NCBI GenBank assembly: GCA_945874145.1
Contig: CAMCFN010000024.1
Coordinates: forward strand, 1 to 52,559
Direction: 5' to 3'
From: Akkermansia muciniphila
GTDB lineage: Bacteria; Verrucomicrobiota; Verrucomicrobiia; Limisphaerales; SXTU01
DNA: 52,559 bases
Shown: positions 36,198-45,468 of the stretch, piece after piece
Layout of the letters: every line of letters starts with the position of its first letter
Numbering within the stretch: position 1 is the first letter of the stretch
Position numbers and translations under genes: made by a program
The notes under the pieces: model-generated
What the model was told of the DNA's origin: nothing
What the model saw: only the letters and a program-made list of their open reading frames with translations
Databases searched by the model: none

Positions 36198-39065
36198 TCA
36201 CCGCTGGCTGCCGGGGCCGCGCTGGATCAGGCGCAGCGCCTCCAATCGCAGCCGGGCACCACGCAGATGCTGTTCAAGGGAGCGTTGCTGCGCAGCAAGA
36301 GCCTCGATTTCCTCGACCCGGACGTTGCGGTTCACCTTCCGCAATTCCGTGAGGCGAGCCAGCTCCTGGTTGAGCTGGGCGTTCATCTCCTTCCGGGCCT
36401 GCGCCACCAGCCCCGTCACATGGCGCTCGGCAAGCGCCCCGGCTGCGGCGAGCAACTGCGGCACCAAATCGTCACGCAGGCCGGGCAGATCCAGCAGGCG
36501 ATGCACCTCGCCGGGCTGCAACTGCCGGGCCAGCATTTCCGGGCTGAGGCGGGCGCTTTGATCGGCACCGAGATGGTCCACCGCGACCCGCACCGGCGTG
36601 GGTGGCAGGAAACGGTCCACATGGAGCGCGGGCGGGGCGATGCATTCCAGCAGGAAAACCGCTTCGAGATACAAGCCACGCGTTCCGGCGTCAGGCCAGA
36701 GTGCAAAACAACTGCTGCCCTTTTCCCCGCCGAGCAGCAGATCCAGCGCGCTTGTAACCAGCGGGTGATCCCAAGTTAGAAATTGAATGTCCTCGCGGGC
36801 CAAGGCGCGCGACCGGTCACAAGTCACCGTCATGCCGCCTGCGGGCAGGCCGGGAAACGAATCCGCGAAGATCCCCGCTGAACCAAGCTGGTAGGTGCGG
36901 TGGCGCAATTCTTCGAGGTGAATTCCGAAGTGGTCGAAGACGGCCAGCATGAAAGCGTCGAGCGAAGTGTCATCATCCTGGCGGCGGATTTCACTGATGA
37001 CTCTGGCAGCCACTTCCGGGCGGAAGGAGTTCCACTCCAGCAGCCGGTCACGGCCCTGTTCCAAGCGCGTGGCCAGCTCCCGGCCGGCGGTTTGGGTCTC
37101 TGCGATGAGGCGCTCCAGTTCGCCGCGTGCCGTGGCGTGCGTTTCGTGAAAGTCCTGTGCGAGGTCACGGACCTGAGGCCCGAAGCGCTCCAACAGCTCG
37201 CGCCCGCCGCGCAGGTTGCGGGCAAAAGCGTTCAACCCCTCGTGATACCAGCGCGAAAGCACCTCCTGTGAACTGCCCTCGGTGAACGGCACGTGAATGT
37301 GGATTTCGGAGGTCTGGCCGATGCGGTCGAGCCGCCCGATCCGTTGCTCCAAAAGTTCCGGGTCGAGCGGCAGGTCGAACAGCACCAGATGATGGGCGAA
37401 CTGGAAGTTGCGCCCCTCGCTGCCGATCTCAGAGCACAAAAGCAGGCGCGCGCCATCCTCCTCGGAAAACCAGGCCGCATTTCGATCCCGTTGCACCAGC
37501 GGCAGTCCTTCGTGAAATAGTGCCACCGGCAAGTTGGTGCGCCGCCGCAGGGCTTGCTCGATGGCCAAAACCTTGCGCTGGGTGCGGCAGATGAGCAGCA
37601 CCTTGGCCGGGGCCACGAGGCTCAGGTGTTCTACCAGCCAGGCAATGCGCGGGTCCGTGGCAAAATCAGGATCAAAGGCAGCCGCAGCAGCGGCATCTGT
37701 GTCGGCAGCGAATTCATCGGCTAGGGCATCACCGAGATCAGCAGCATCAAGGCGTTGCGGCAGCGGCGTGAGGTGGACCGTGCGCTGGGGAAAGCCGGCC
37801 ATCCGCGTGCGGGTGTTGCGAAACATGACACGCCCGGGACCGTGGCGATCCAACAGATCGCGAATCAGTCCCTCACGAACGGCCGTTTCACCGACGCGGA
37901 TTCGATCCAGGTTGGCCCCTACCTCGGCTTCTTCGGCGTGCAGGATGCGGGCGAGAGGACCAAGGTGAGCAGCGGCAGGAACCTGACCTTTTGACAGCGT
38001 CTCCACAATGGCCGCCACTTCGCGGTAAGCCGCCGACTCCTGGATGAATTCGCCCAAATCAAAATAGCGGTCGGCATCCAGCAGCCGGAGGCGTGCAAAG
38101 TGGCTGGCCACCCCGAGTTGCTCCGGGGTGGCGGTGAGGAGCAAGACTCCGGGGGTCTGACGGGCGAGGGACTCGACCACCGTGTATTCCACACTCGCCG
38201 TCGTGGGCGTCCAACCGAGGTGGTGGGCCTCATCCACTACGAGGATGTCCCAGCCAGCGGCAAGCGCCTGCTGTGCGCGACGCTCATTGCCGGCCAGCAG
38301 GTTGAGGCTGCAAAGGATGAACTGATCATCCAGAAACGGGTTGGCCTCGGGATGCGTGGCTTCAATGGATTCGCAGCGTTCCTCATCAAATATGTGAAAC
38401 CACAGGTTGAACCGGCGGAGCAGTTCCACGAACCACTGATGAATGAGCGGTTCCGGCACGAGGATCAACACGCGCTGCGCACGTCCGGTTTGAACCAGGC
38501 GATGCACGATCAGGCAGGCTTCGATGGTCTTGCCCAGCCCGACTTCATCGGCGAGCAACACGCGGGGAATGAGCCGGCTGGCCACCTCAGGGGCAAGGTA
38601 AAGCTGATGCGGAAGCAGATCGATCCGCCCTCCCACGAAGCCGCGAACCGGTGATTTGCGGCGGCGATGCTGGTGCCGCAGTGCAGCGAACCGGAGAGCA
38701 AAGGTCTCGATGGAGTCCACCTGGCCATTCAGCAGCCGCTCGTCGGGTTGATTGAAACCAAGCGTATCGTTCAGTTCCGTTTCGGCGAACTGCCCAGCGC
38801 GGCCGTGGTAATAGAGCAGTCCGTGCGCCTCCGTCACGGACTGCACGACGAGTGTGACGTTGGCCCGGCTCTGAACTTTGTCTCCGACCCGGAAACGCAC
38901 CCGCCGCAGCGGCGCATTGTCGAGGGCATACTGCCGGGTTTCACCACTGGCCCCAAATTCAACCTTGAGCATCCGCGTGGTGACGTCCCGGACCGTGCCC
39001 AGTCCAAGTTCCGGCTCGGACTCGCTGACCCAGCGCTGGCCGGGAAAAAATAATGATTGCGACAT
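36198..39065 (-). CDS. rapA: RNA polymerase-associated Swi2/Snf2 ATPase RapA
   Basis: A 955-residue SNF2-family ATPase that matches E. coli RapA (968 residues) along its whole length. RapA recycles RNA polymerase stalled after transcription. The N-terminal Tudor-like region has FFPGQRWVSESEPELGLGTV. Walker A is LADEVGLGKT (176-180), the DEAH box is VVDEAHH (278-281), then LLTATPEQLG, RVMFRNTR and helicase motifs V and VI in LLCSEIGSEGRNFQF and EQRIGRLDRIGQ. The RapA-specific C-terminal parts DRFLPPTPVRV and LEALRLI are kept, so this is not just a generic SNF2 protein. Single gene, divergent from nusB across 170 bp. Confidence 0.95.
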   Translation of the reverse strand: MSQSLFFPGQRWVSESEPELGLGTVRDVTTRMLKVEFGASGETRQYALDNAPLRRVRFRVGDKVQSRANVTLVVQSVTEAHGLLYYHGRAGQFAETELNDTLGFNQPDERLLNGQVDSIETFALRFAALRHQHRRRKSPVRGFVGGRIDLLPHQLYLAPEVASRLIPRVLLADEVGLGKTIEACLIVHRLVQTGRAQRVLILVPEPLIHQWFVELLRRFNLWFHIFDEERCESIEATHPEANPFLDDQFILCSLNLLAGNERRAQQALAAGWDILVVDEAHHLGWTPTTASVEYTVVESLARQTPGVLLLTATPEQLGVASHFARLRLLDADRYFDLGEFIQESAAYREVAAIVETLSKGQVPAAAHLGPLARILHAEEAEVGANLDRIRVGETAVREGLIRDLLDRHGPGRVMFRNTRTRMAGFPQRTVHLTPLPQRLDAADLGDALADEFAADTDAAAAAAFDPDFATDPRIAWLVEHLSLVAPAKVLLICRTQRKVLAIEQALRRRTNLPVALFHEGLPLVQRDRNAAWFSEEDGARLLLCSEIGSEGRNFQFAHHLVLFDLPLDPELLEQRIGRLDRIGQTSEIHIHVPFTEGSSQEVLSRWYHEGLNAFARNLRGGRELLERFGPQVRDLAQDFHETHATARGELERLIAETQTAGRELATRLEQGRDRLLEWNSFRPEVAARVISEIRRQDDDTSLDAFMLAVFDHFGIHLEELRHRTYQLGSAGIFADSFPGLPAGGMTVTCDRSRALAREDIQFLTWDHPLVTSALDLLLGGEKGSSCFALWPDAGTRGLYLEAVFLLECIAPPALHVDRFLPPTPVRVAVDHLGADQSARLSPEMLARQLQPGEVHRLLDLPGLRDDLVPQLLAAAGALAERHVTGLVAQARKEMNAQLNQELARLTELRKVNRNVRVEEIEALAAQQRSLEQHLRGARLRLEALRLIQRGPGSQR

Positions 39066-39235
39066 AGATAGGGCGGGGCGCGGAAACTCTCCCGGCTGGC
39101 ATCAGCGCCCGCCAGCCGAGAATAGGTCCAACGTCACAACGAATGAAGCCGGAAAGACGGAAGAAAGCGGCGTTGTTGAACGCTGGCGCAGAAAAATTGG
39201 CTTCCGGCTAATCGGAGACCGGCTATGCTCCCCGC

Positions 39236-39748
39236 ATGGGAATGCGACGCGAGGCACGTGAACATGCGGTGCAGTTTCTCTTTCAATGCGACTTGAACGC
39301 CCCGGACAATTTGGACGGGGCGCTCGACCATTTTTGGGAATCACAAAGACAGGCGGCGCTCGCCAAAGCCTCGGATGGGAAGGCGACTTGGGGCGAGACG
39401 GTAGCCCTGCCTCCCCCCTCAACTGCCGAGGCCACGCTCCGGCTTTTCTCCGACCCCCTGATCCGGGGCACGCTCGAACACCTTGCGGAATCGGATGCCA
39501 TCATCGTGAAGCATGCGAAGAACTGGGACATCACCCGCATGGCCGCCGTGGACCGCAACATCCTCCGGCTCGCCATCTACGAGATGCTCTATCGCGATGA
39601 TATTCCCCCGGTCGTCAGCATCAACGAGGCAGTGGACATCGCGAAGAAATTCTCCACCGAAGCCAGTGGCAAGTTCGTCAACGGCATCCTCGACAAAGTC
39701 CGCGGCGAGTTGATGCGCCCCGCCCGCGAAGCGACCAGAAAATCCTGA
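39236..39748 (+). CDS. nusB: Transcription antitermination factor NusB
   Basis: A 170-residue all-helical RNA-binding protein that acts with NusE in rRNA antitermination. The N-terminal [16 protein letters not shown] and the C-terminal [31 protein letters not shown] and [11 protein letters not shown] are the standard signatures. A stretch of about 30 residues in the middle ([16 protein letters not shown]) is longer than in E. coli NusB. Met3 is an alternative start. It is followed 11 bp later by the PHP gene, so the two and perhaps ftsY form a plus-strand unit. Confidence 0.93.
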   Translation: MGMRREAREHAVQFLFQCDLNAPDNLDGALDHFWESQRQAALAKASDGKATWGETVALPPPSTAEATLRLFSDPLIRGTLEHLAESDAIIVKHAKNWDITRMAAVDRNILRLAIYEMLYRDDIPPVVSINEAVDIAKKFSTEASGKFVNGILDKVRGELMRPAREATRKS

Positions 39749-39759
39749 ACCTGTCCGCC

Positions 39760-40605
39760 ATGTTTGCCGACCTGCACATGCACACAACCTTCTCGGACGG
39801 GACTTTTTCCCCGGAAGAGATGGCGCGTGCGGCGAACCAACATCAACTGACCATCGTCGCGCTCACGGACCACGACACCGTGGCCGGCTGTGCGCGCATG
39901 GGAGCGGAATGCGCCCGCCTGGGCATCGAACTGGTGCCGGCCACGGAACTCACCGCCGAGATTGATGGCATCGAAGTGCATCTGCTGGGTTATTTCATTG
40001 ACCTTGGCAATCCGCGTTTCCTCACGAATCTCGTGAAGTTTCAGGAAGCGCGCCAGAACCGCATCCATGAGATGGCGGCCCGGCTCCAGCGGCAAGGCGT
40101 GCCGTTGAAGGCGGAAGCCGTCTTCGCAATCGCCAAATGCGAATCGCCCGGCCGGCCGCACGTCGCCCGCGCCCTGGTGCAGGCCGGCTTGTGCAACACC
40201 GTGGATCAGGCATTCGACCGATACTTGAAGAAAAACCGGCCGGCCTGGGTGCCAAAGTTCACGATCTCCGCCCACGACGCAATTGAGCTGATCCACCACG
40301 CCGGGGGACTGGCGGTCATCGCCCATCCCGCGCTCAACCAGAGTGACGACATCATCCCAACGCTGGTGGAAGCGGGGATTGATGGCATCGAATGCTTTCA
40401 CACCCGGCACTCCACTGCCGCCAGCCAGCATTACCTGCTCATGGCGGATCATTTCGACCTGGCGGTCACCGGCGGTTCCGATTGCCACGGCATGAACCGG
40501 GGCAAGCCATTGATGGGCAGCATCAAGCTCCCGCTCGTTTATGTGGAAGCGCTGCGGAAGCGCGCCGCCGCGCGCCGCGAGAAGCCACTCAACGCCGCCG
40601 CCTAG
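39760..40605 (+). CDS. PHP-domain phosphoesterase (YciV/RnaAM-like)
   Basis: A 281-residue PHP protein. Metal-binding motifs are ADLHMHTTFSDG (His6, His8), TDHDT (Asp37-His38-Asp39), a Glu in ATELTAE, IAHPAL and GGSDCHG, the full set for a trinuclear site. The closest described relatives hydrolyse 3',5'-nucleoside bisphosphates or act as 5'-3' exoribonucleases on short RNAs; which applies here is inference. It lies between nusB (11 bp) and ftsY (36 bp), fitting an RNA-related housekeeping role. Confidence 0.9.
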   Translation: MFADLHMHTTFSDGTFSPEEMARAANQHQLTIVALTDHDTVAGCARMGAECARLGIELVPATELTAEIDGIEVHLLGYFIDLGNPRFLTNLVKFQEARQNRIHEMAARLQRQGVPLKAEAVFAIAKCESPGRPHVARALVQAGLCNTVDQAFDRYLKKNRPAWVPKFTISAHDAIELIHHAGGLAVIAHPALNQSDDIIPTLVEAGIDGIECFHTRHSTAASQHYLLMADHFDLAVTGGSDCHGMNRGKPLMGSIKLPLVYVEALRKRAAARREKPLNAAA

Positions 40606-40641
40606 GTCCAACAGCAAGCAGGTGGCGCAATCGAATCTACC

Positions 40642-41556
40642 ATGGGATTGTTTTCAAAATTCAAGGAAGGTCTACAGAAGACGGCGGCCAAGCTGGGCCA
40701 TGAACTGAAGAGAATTGTCAGCGGTTCACCCAAGCTGACCGGCAAAACGCTGGAGGAACTGGAGCAAGCACTGCTGGGGGCGGACCTCGGCATGGCGATG
40801 ACCCAGCAGATTCTTGCCGCCGTGAAAACATCTTACGAGTCGCAGGGCAGCGGCGGACCCGAGGTCTTCACCATCGCGCAGCAGGAAGTCGAACGCAGCC
40901 TCTCCAGCGCAAACTCGACGCTCCGTCATCAACCCGGCCAATTGACCGTCATCTCCATCGTGGGCGTGAATGGCACGGGCAAAACCACCACCACCGCGAA
41001 GCTGGCGCATCTCCTCCAGAACCAAGGCAAGCCGGTGCTCATCGCAGCGTGTGACACCTTCCGCGCGGCGGCCATCGAGCAACTTAAACTCTGGGGGCAG
41101 CGCCTGAACGTTGAAGTTATTGCCGGAGCCTACCACGCTGACCCGGCGGCCGTGGCACACGATGCGATCACCGCAGCCAAATCACGTGGATCAAGCTGCC
41201 TGATCGTGGATACTGCCGGCCGCCTGCACACCAAGAGCAACTTGATGAAGGAACTCCAAAAGGTGCATCGGGTGATGGATAAGCAAATGCCCGGCGCTCC
41301 CCATGAAGTGTTGCTGGTGCTGGATGCCACCACCGGCATGAACTCCCTCCAGCAGGCGCGAGAGTTTCACAAGGCCGTCACACTCACCGGTTTGGTCATC
41401 ACCAAACTCGACGGCACCAGCAAGGGCGGTATGGTCGTGGCCATCCAAAAAGAACTGGGCCTCCCCATCAAGTTCATAGGCTTGGGCGAAAAACCCGACG
41501 ACCTTCAACCGTTTGACGCAAAACAGTTTGCGGAGGCTTTGTTCAGCGAGAAATAA
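40642..41556 (+). CDS. ftsY: Signal recognition particle receptor FtsY
   Basis: A 304-residue SRP GTPase that receives ribosome-SRP complexes at the membrane. It has the NG domain only; the long acidic A domain of E. coli FtsY is missing, as in many phyla. The N-terminus [14 protein letters not shown] is an amphipathic membrane-binding helix. G1 is GVNGTGKT (108-115), then [25 protein letters not shown] and [10 protein letters not shown]. Spacing suggests cotranscription with nusB and the PHP gene. The gene converges with dapA across 421 non-coding bases. Confidence 0.96.
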   Translation: MGLFSKFKEGLQKTAAKLGHELKRIVSGSPKLTGKTLEELEQALLGADLGMAMTQQILAAVKTSYESQGSGGPEVFTIAQQEVERSLSSANSTLRHQPGQLTVISIVGVNGTGKTTTTAKLAHLLQNQGKPVLIAACDTFRAAAIEQLKLWGQRLNVEVIAGAYHADPAAVAHDAITAAKSRGSSCLIVDTAGRLHTKSNLMKELQKVHRVMDKQMPGAPHEVLLVLDATTGMNSLQQAREFHKAVTLTGLVITKLDGTSKGGMVVAIQKELGLPIKFIGLGEKPDDLQPFDAKQFAEALFSEK

Positions 41557-41707
41557 GCTCCCCGTCCAGCCGCAGCTCCGAGTGCTCAAAAACTGTTTGC
41601 TGCCTCCACAAGATTGGCTTCCTGACAAGCCTTGCACCGGCGCGCTGGCGCAGCACGCGCAACCAAGGGTAGGAAATTTCCTGACCCTCTGAATCCGAAA
41701 CTTTCGG

Positions 41708-41735
41708 TTGACAGTTTTTGGAACCGGCGTAGAAA
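41708..41735 (+). promoter_or_regulatory. Possible sigma-70-type promoter in the ftsY-dapA gap
   Basis: TTGACA at 41708-41713 and TAGAAA at 41730-41735 are 16 nt apart. The first hexamer is perfect and the second matches four of six consensus positions. No plausible protein gene follows on the plus strand, but a stem-forming region begins about 27 nt downstream. This supports a short transcript only weakly. Confidence 0.4.
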
Positions 41736-41761
41736 AGTTTCGGTTTTGGTTTGAGGCTTTT

Positions 41762-41832
41762 GATCCGGGTGGCAGCACGTTTCTTCAGAGGGGTTCCCCA
41801 CCCCCACCTCCTTGGCGTCTGCTGCCCGGATC
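41762..41832 (+). ncRNA. Possible structured RNA or transcript-end element
   Basis: GATCCGGG then CAGCA (41762-41777, with a 3-nt TGG bulge) pairs with TGCTGCCCGGATC (41820-41832): 13 bp in total. Inside is a GGGG-TT-CCCC hairpin in a pyrimidine-rich loop. It is followed by TTCCTTTAAT. It could be a small RNA driven by the promoter at 41708, or a shared terminator. It does not match SRP RNA, 6S RNA or tmRNA as far as can be seen. Confidence 0.3.
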
Positions 41833-41977
41833 TTCCTTTAATCGCGAGAAACCGAGGGGGGACATCCGGCAAGCAGGTCAGTTCATAATCAGACGGGCCG
41901 GAATTCAGATCAGAAAACCCCATATCTCCCCCTTCATTAAAGAGTTGCAGCCGAAGAACCGGAAGCTGGGAACTGCC

Positions 41978-42859
41978 TTACCGCAGAACGCCGCAGGCTT
42001 TCATCGTCGCTTTTAGCACCGCCCGATTGGGGGGACTCATGGGCACCAGCGGGAGCCGGTAGTTTTCCTCCCCCATACCCAGCATGGCCAGCGCGGCCTT
42101 CACAGGAACGGGATTGGTTTCGACGAAGAGATCCTTGAAGAGTGGGTAATACTTGGCGTGCAGCTTGAGCGCGGCCTCGGGCCGACCGGAGCGGAAGTAG
42201 TCCACCATGTGGCAGACCTCGCGCGGAATCACATTGCTGGCCACGCTGATGACGCCCTCGGCCCCGACACTCATGAACGGAAGGGTAAGTGAATCGTCAC
42301 CGCTGAGGATGTTGAAGTGCCGACCCAAGGCAGCCCGGAGCTGGCTGACCCGGTCACAGACTCCACCAGCCTCCTTGATGGCGACGATGTTCGGGCACTC
42401 GCCAGCCAGATGCTTCACCGTGTCCACGCCAATCTCGATGCCGCAGCGACCCGGGATGCTGTAGAGCACCAACGGCAGTTCCGTGGCATTGGCAATGGCA
42501 CGGAAGTGCTGATAGAGACCGGCCTGCGTGGGCTTGTTATAGTAAGGCGCGACCTGCAGGGACCCATCCGCTCCGACTTCCTCGGCGGCCTTCGTAAGAT
42601 AAATGGCCTCGCTGGTCGAGTTACCCCCCGTGCCGGCGATCACTTTCACCCGTCCAGCGGCGAACTTGACCGCCAACTCGATCACGCGGATATGTTCCTC
42701 GTAGTCGAGCGTAGGCGACTCTCCCGTGGTGCCGACGGGGACAATGCCATCCACACCGCCCTTCACCTGTGCCTTGATCAGGTGCTCCAGTGCAGCCTCA
42801 TCCAATTGGCCGCTCTTCTTAAACGGGGTGACAATCGCAGTATAGGTGCCAGTGAACAT
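41978..42859 (-). CDS. dapA: 4-hydroxy-tetrahydrodipicolinate synthase
   Basis: A 293-residue (beta/alpha)8 aldolase that condenses pyruvate with aspartate semialdehyde in lysine and diaminopimelate synthesis. PVGTTGESPTL supplies Thr44 and Thr45, LYSIPGRCG has Tyr133 and IVAIKEAGG has the Schiff-base Lys162; with Thr44, Tyr133 and an Arg in GRCG these complete the known catalytic set. The numbering nearly equals E. coli DapA. The start MFTGTYTAIVTPF is typical. A small gene lies 14 bp upstream on the same strand and is probably cotranscribed. Confidence 0.95.
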   Translation of the reverse strand: MFTGTYTAIVTPFKKSGQLDEAALEHLIKAQVKGGVDGIVPVGTTGESPTLDYEEHIRVIELAVKFAAGRVKVIAGTGGNSTSEAIYLTKAAEEVGADGSLQVAPYYNKPTQAGLYQHFRAIANATELPLVLYSIPGRCGIEIGVDTVKHLAGECPNIVAIKEAGGVCDRVSQLRAALGRHFNILSGDDSLTLPFMSVGAEGVISVASNVIPREVCHMVDYFRSGRPEAALKLHAKYYPLFKDLFVETNPVPVKAALAMLGMGEENYRLPLVPMSPPNRAVLKATMKACGVLR

Positions 42860-42873
42860 GGGAATGAAAAAGC

Positions 42874-43086
42874 CTATTTGACCGAACCGATGAGCAGGCT
42901 GCGGGAGGAAAGCAACGCCCTCAATTCGAGCAATGCGCCTTCCGCTTGGTCGTTGTCTTCATACTCGAACTCATGCACCTCGTCGCGGATGGCCACATGA
43001 AGCGTGGCCTCCTCCACGAAACAACTCTCCACATAAGCGAGGTTGAGCAGCGTGCTTTGGAATTCGATAAACAACGGCACAGTCAT
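42874..43086 (-). CDS. Small acidic protein upstream of dapA
   Basis: A 70-residue protein, MTVPLFIEFQSTLLNLAYVE... , with acidic EFEYEDNDQAEGALLEL in its second half and no membrane segment or cysteine pair. No family recognised. It ends 14 bp before dapA, so the two should share a transcript. The Met at 43086 is chosen; the frame is open further upstream, but the extension is Trp/Arg/Cys-rich and has a non-coding look. Confidence 0.55.
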   Translation of the reverse strand: MTVPLFIEFQSTLLNLAYVESCFVEEATLHVAIRDEVHEFEYEDNDQAEGALLELRALLSSRSLLIGSVK

Positions 43087-43300
43087 AAAACAGGGCGCAC
43101 ACTCTCGCCAATTCCCGCGCTTTGGCCAGCCTGAACTTGCGTCGCAGGAAGCCGATGCCACACGCGGAGTGGGGAGCAAGTAAACGCCCCACCGGCCCAG
43201 CCTCACTCCACAACGAACGCCCAGCACCCCTCAATTTCTTCCAGCCAACTGCGAACGCTTCCTCGTTTCCAATCACGTCCCAGCACAGTAGCCTTCCCGC

Positions 43301-44035
43301 GTGTCCGAAAACCTCGTCGTCAACGAGATCTACCTGAGCCTGCAAGGGGAGAGCACCTTTGCCGGGCTGCCCTGCGTTTTCATCCGACTGACCGGCTGCA
43401 ATTTACGCTGCTCCTATTGCGACACCGCTTACGCCTTTACGGAGGGCAAGCGGCTGCCGTTGCTGGAGATCGTCACCGAGGTGCAACGCCTCGCTGCTGC
43501 CTACCCCAAGTCTGCTTCAACCCCTCGGCTTCCTTTGGTTGAACTCACCGGCGGGGAACCCTTGCTCCAACCGAACGCACTCCCGCTGATGCGGCAGCTC
43601 TGCGACACCGGCTTTACCGTCCTGTTGGAAACCAGCGGCGCGCTGGACATCTCCGGGGTGGACCCTCGGGTGCATCGCATCATGGACTTGAAGTGCCCCA
43701 GCAGCGGTGAAGTCGAGCGCAACCGTTGGGAAAACCTCAACCACCTCAAATCCTCGGACGAGATCAAGTTCGTCATCAGCACCGTGCAGGACTACGAGTG
43801 GGCGAAAGCTCAGGTCACGCAGCACCAGCTGGCCGCACGCTGCCCCCTGCTCTTCTCCTGGGTCACGCCGCTGCAACCGCATCAGCAGGACAAGGTGCTC
43901 AAGCACGTGCCCGCCGGCCAAACCCCCATTTCGCGTTTGGCATTGGTCGAACGCATCATCGCCGACGCGCTTCCGGTCCGCTTCCAGTTGCAGATGCACA
44001 AGATCGTCTGGGCTCCCGATCTACGCGGTGTGTGA
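43301..44035 (+). CDS. queE: 7-carboxy-7-deazaguanine synthase
   Basis: A 244-residue radical SAM enzyme that contracts 6-carboxytetrahydropterin to 7-carboxy-7-deazaguanine on the way to queuosine. The start SENLVVNEIYLSLQGEST is typical of QueE. The cluster motif is CNLRCSYC (Cys33, Cys37, Cys40), with the three-residue spacing of the common class, followed by DTAYAF and VELTGGEPLLQ, then LETSGALD and MDLKCPSSGE. It begins with GTG. It is the first gene of a tight plus-strand operon: its stop overlaps the next start as TGATG. Other que genes are not in the window. Confidence 0.94.
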   Translation: MSENLVVNEIYLSLQGESTFAGLPCVFIRLTGCNLRCSYCDTAYAFTEGKRLPLLEIVTEVQRLAAAYPKSASTPRLPLVELTGGEPLLQPNALPLMRQLCDTGFTVLLETSGALDISGVDPRVHRIMDLKCPSSGEVERNRWENLNHLKSSDEIKFVISTVQDYEWAKAQVTQHQLAARCPLLFSWVTPLQPHQQDKVLKHVPAGQTPISRLALVERIIADALPVRFQLQMHKIVWAPDLRGV

Positions 44036-45468
44036 TGAAAATCCAAACAGCAGCACGCCATTGCCCCAAGCCCCAGAGCGCTCCGGCTTCAGCTCGCGTG
44101 CCACTGAAACCTGAGCTTGCGAGCCAGCCCACGCCGTTGAAAGCCCAGACCGCCCAAACCCTGGCGCTGCTCCGCACGTATGAATCGCGCAACGTGACCT
44201 TCATGGAAGGCGACGGTTCCTGGCCCATCGTCTGGGCACGCGCGCAAGGCGTGACTGTCTGGGATGTCGAAAACCGCCAGTATCTCGACCTCACCGCTGC
44301 GTTTGGCGTCGCCGCCGCCGGGCATGCAAACCCACGGGTGGTGCGCGCAGGCCAGCAGCAGATGGCAACGCTTCTACACGCCATGGGCGATGTGCATCCG
44401 CACCCGCTCAAGGCGGAACTCGCGCAGCAGCTTTCCCAGTTGACCTTCGAGCGCTGGCGCGACACCGGTGCGGCCAAGACCATCTTTTGCAACTCTGGCT
44501 TTGAGGCGGTGGAAGCCGCGCTCAAGACGGCGATGCTTGCGACGGGCAAACCCGGCATCCTGGCCTTTGAAGGCGCTTACCATGGGCTGGGCTATGGCGC
44601 GTTGAACGCCACCCACCGCGAGCACTTCCGCAGCCCCTTTCGCTCACAGCTAGGGCAGTTCGGCCATTTCCTCCCCTTCCCCGTAACCGCCAACGGCCGG
44701 AGGCGGAAAGCCACCGAGGCCGAAAGTCTCCGCGCCCTGGCCTCAGCGGCTGCCAATCTCCTCCGGGGCGGCGATATCGGGGCGATTCTCGTTGAGCCGA
44801 TTCAAGCACGCGGCGGCATCCGCATTCCTCCGCCCGGCTTTCTGCCCTTGCTCCGTCGCCTGTGTGACCAACACGGCGCGCTCCTCATCCTCGACGAGAT
44901 TTACACCGGCTTCGGTCGCACTGGCCAGTGGTTCGCTTGCGAGCACAGCGGCGTGGTGCCTGACCTCATCTGCCTTGGCAAGGCGCTCACCGGCGGCTTC
45001 CCGCTCTCCGCCTGCGTCGGCCGCGCCGAGGTGATGGACACCGCGTGGCCGGTCTCGACTGGCGAAGCCATCCACACCAGCACCTTCCTCGGCCATCCGG
45101 TTGGCTGCGCGATGGCGCTGGCCAACTTGGCGGAACTGCGGCGGCTTAAACTCATCGCCCGCAGCGAGCAGCTTGGCCCCTGGCTGCTCCATGAACTGGC
45201 CCAGCTTCGCACCACCGGGACCAAGTTCGCCTGCCATCTTCGCGGCGTCGGACTGATGGCGGGAGTTGAACTCGTCCATCAGGACGGCTCCCCAGCTGGC
45301 GAAGCTTCGCTGGCCATCATCAAACGGCTGCTGCACCGTGGTTTCATTCTCCTACCCGAAGGCGAGCACGGTAATGTCATCGGCCTCACGCCCCCGCTTA
45401 CCATCACGCAAGCCCAGCTCCGACGCACGGTGCGGGCCTTGGCGGAAGAAATCGCTGCCCTGTCATGA
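44035..45468 (+). CDS. Class III aminotransferase (4-aminobutyrate aminotransferase-like)
   Basis: A 477-residue PLP enzyme. Motifs in order: VTVWDVENRQYLDLTAAFGV, the FCNSGFEAVEAALKTA phosphate-binding region, FEGAYHGLGYGALNAT, ILVEPIQARGG, LLILDEIYTGFGRTG with the pyridine-nitrogen Asp, and LICLGKALTGGFPLSA with Lys316 as Schiff-base lysine. The mix of motifs fits the 4-aminobutyrate/acetylornithine group; the true substrate is not decided. An N-terminal extension of about 45 residues, Ala/Pro/Gln-rich, precedes the fold. It overlaps queE (TGATG) and rsmA (ATGA). A role tied to queuosine is not expected. Confidence 0.88.
   Translation: MKIQTAARHCPKPQSAPASARVPLKPELASQPTPLKAQTAQTLALLRTYESRNVTFMEGDGSWPIVWARAQGVTVWDVENRQYLDLTAAFGVAAAGHANPRVVRAGQQQMATLLHAMGDVHPHPLKAELAQQLSQLTFERWRDTGAAKTIFCNSGFEAVEAALKTAMLATGKPGILAFEGAYHGLGYGALNATHREHFRSPFRSQLGQFGHFLPFPVTANGRRRKATEAESLRALASAAANLLRGGDIGAILVEPIQARGGIRIPPPGFLPLLRRLCDQHGALLILDEIYTGFGRTGQWFACEHSGVVPDLICLGKALTGGFPLSACVGRAEVMDTAWPVSTGEAIHTSTFLGHPVGCAMALANLAELRRLKLIARSEQLGPWLLHELAQLRTTGTKFACHLRGVGLMAGVELVHQDGSPAGEASLAIIKRLLHRGFILLPEGEHGNVIGLTPPLTITQAQLRRTVRALAEEIAALS

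Larger units (their letters stand above)
41557..41977. other. Palindrome-rich non-coding stretch between ftsY and dapA
   Basis: No convincing gene in 421 bp. The stretch is less GC-rich than its flanks. It contains AGGAAATTTCCT (41671-41682, a perfect 12-bp palindrome), CCGAAACTTTCGG (41695-41707), a promoter-like TTGACA box right after it, and a long interrupted stem at 41762-41832. It serves at least as the 3' ends of two convergent genes and may hold a small RNA. Confidence 0.5.

Noticed and set aside
41708..42016. 102-residue plus-strand frame between ftsY and dapA
   Set aside because: No Shine-Dalgarno and no family pattern, and it runs into the dapA coding end; the stem structures explain the region better.
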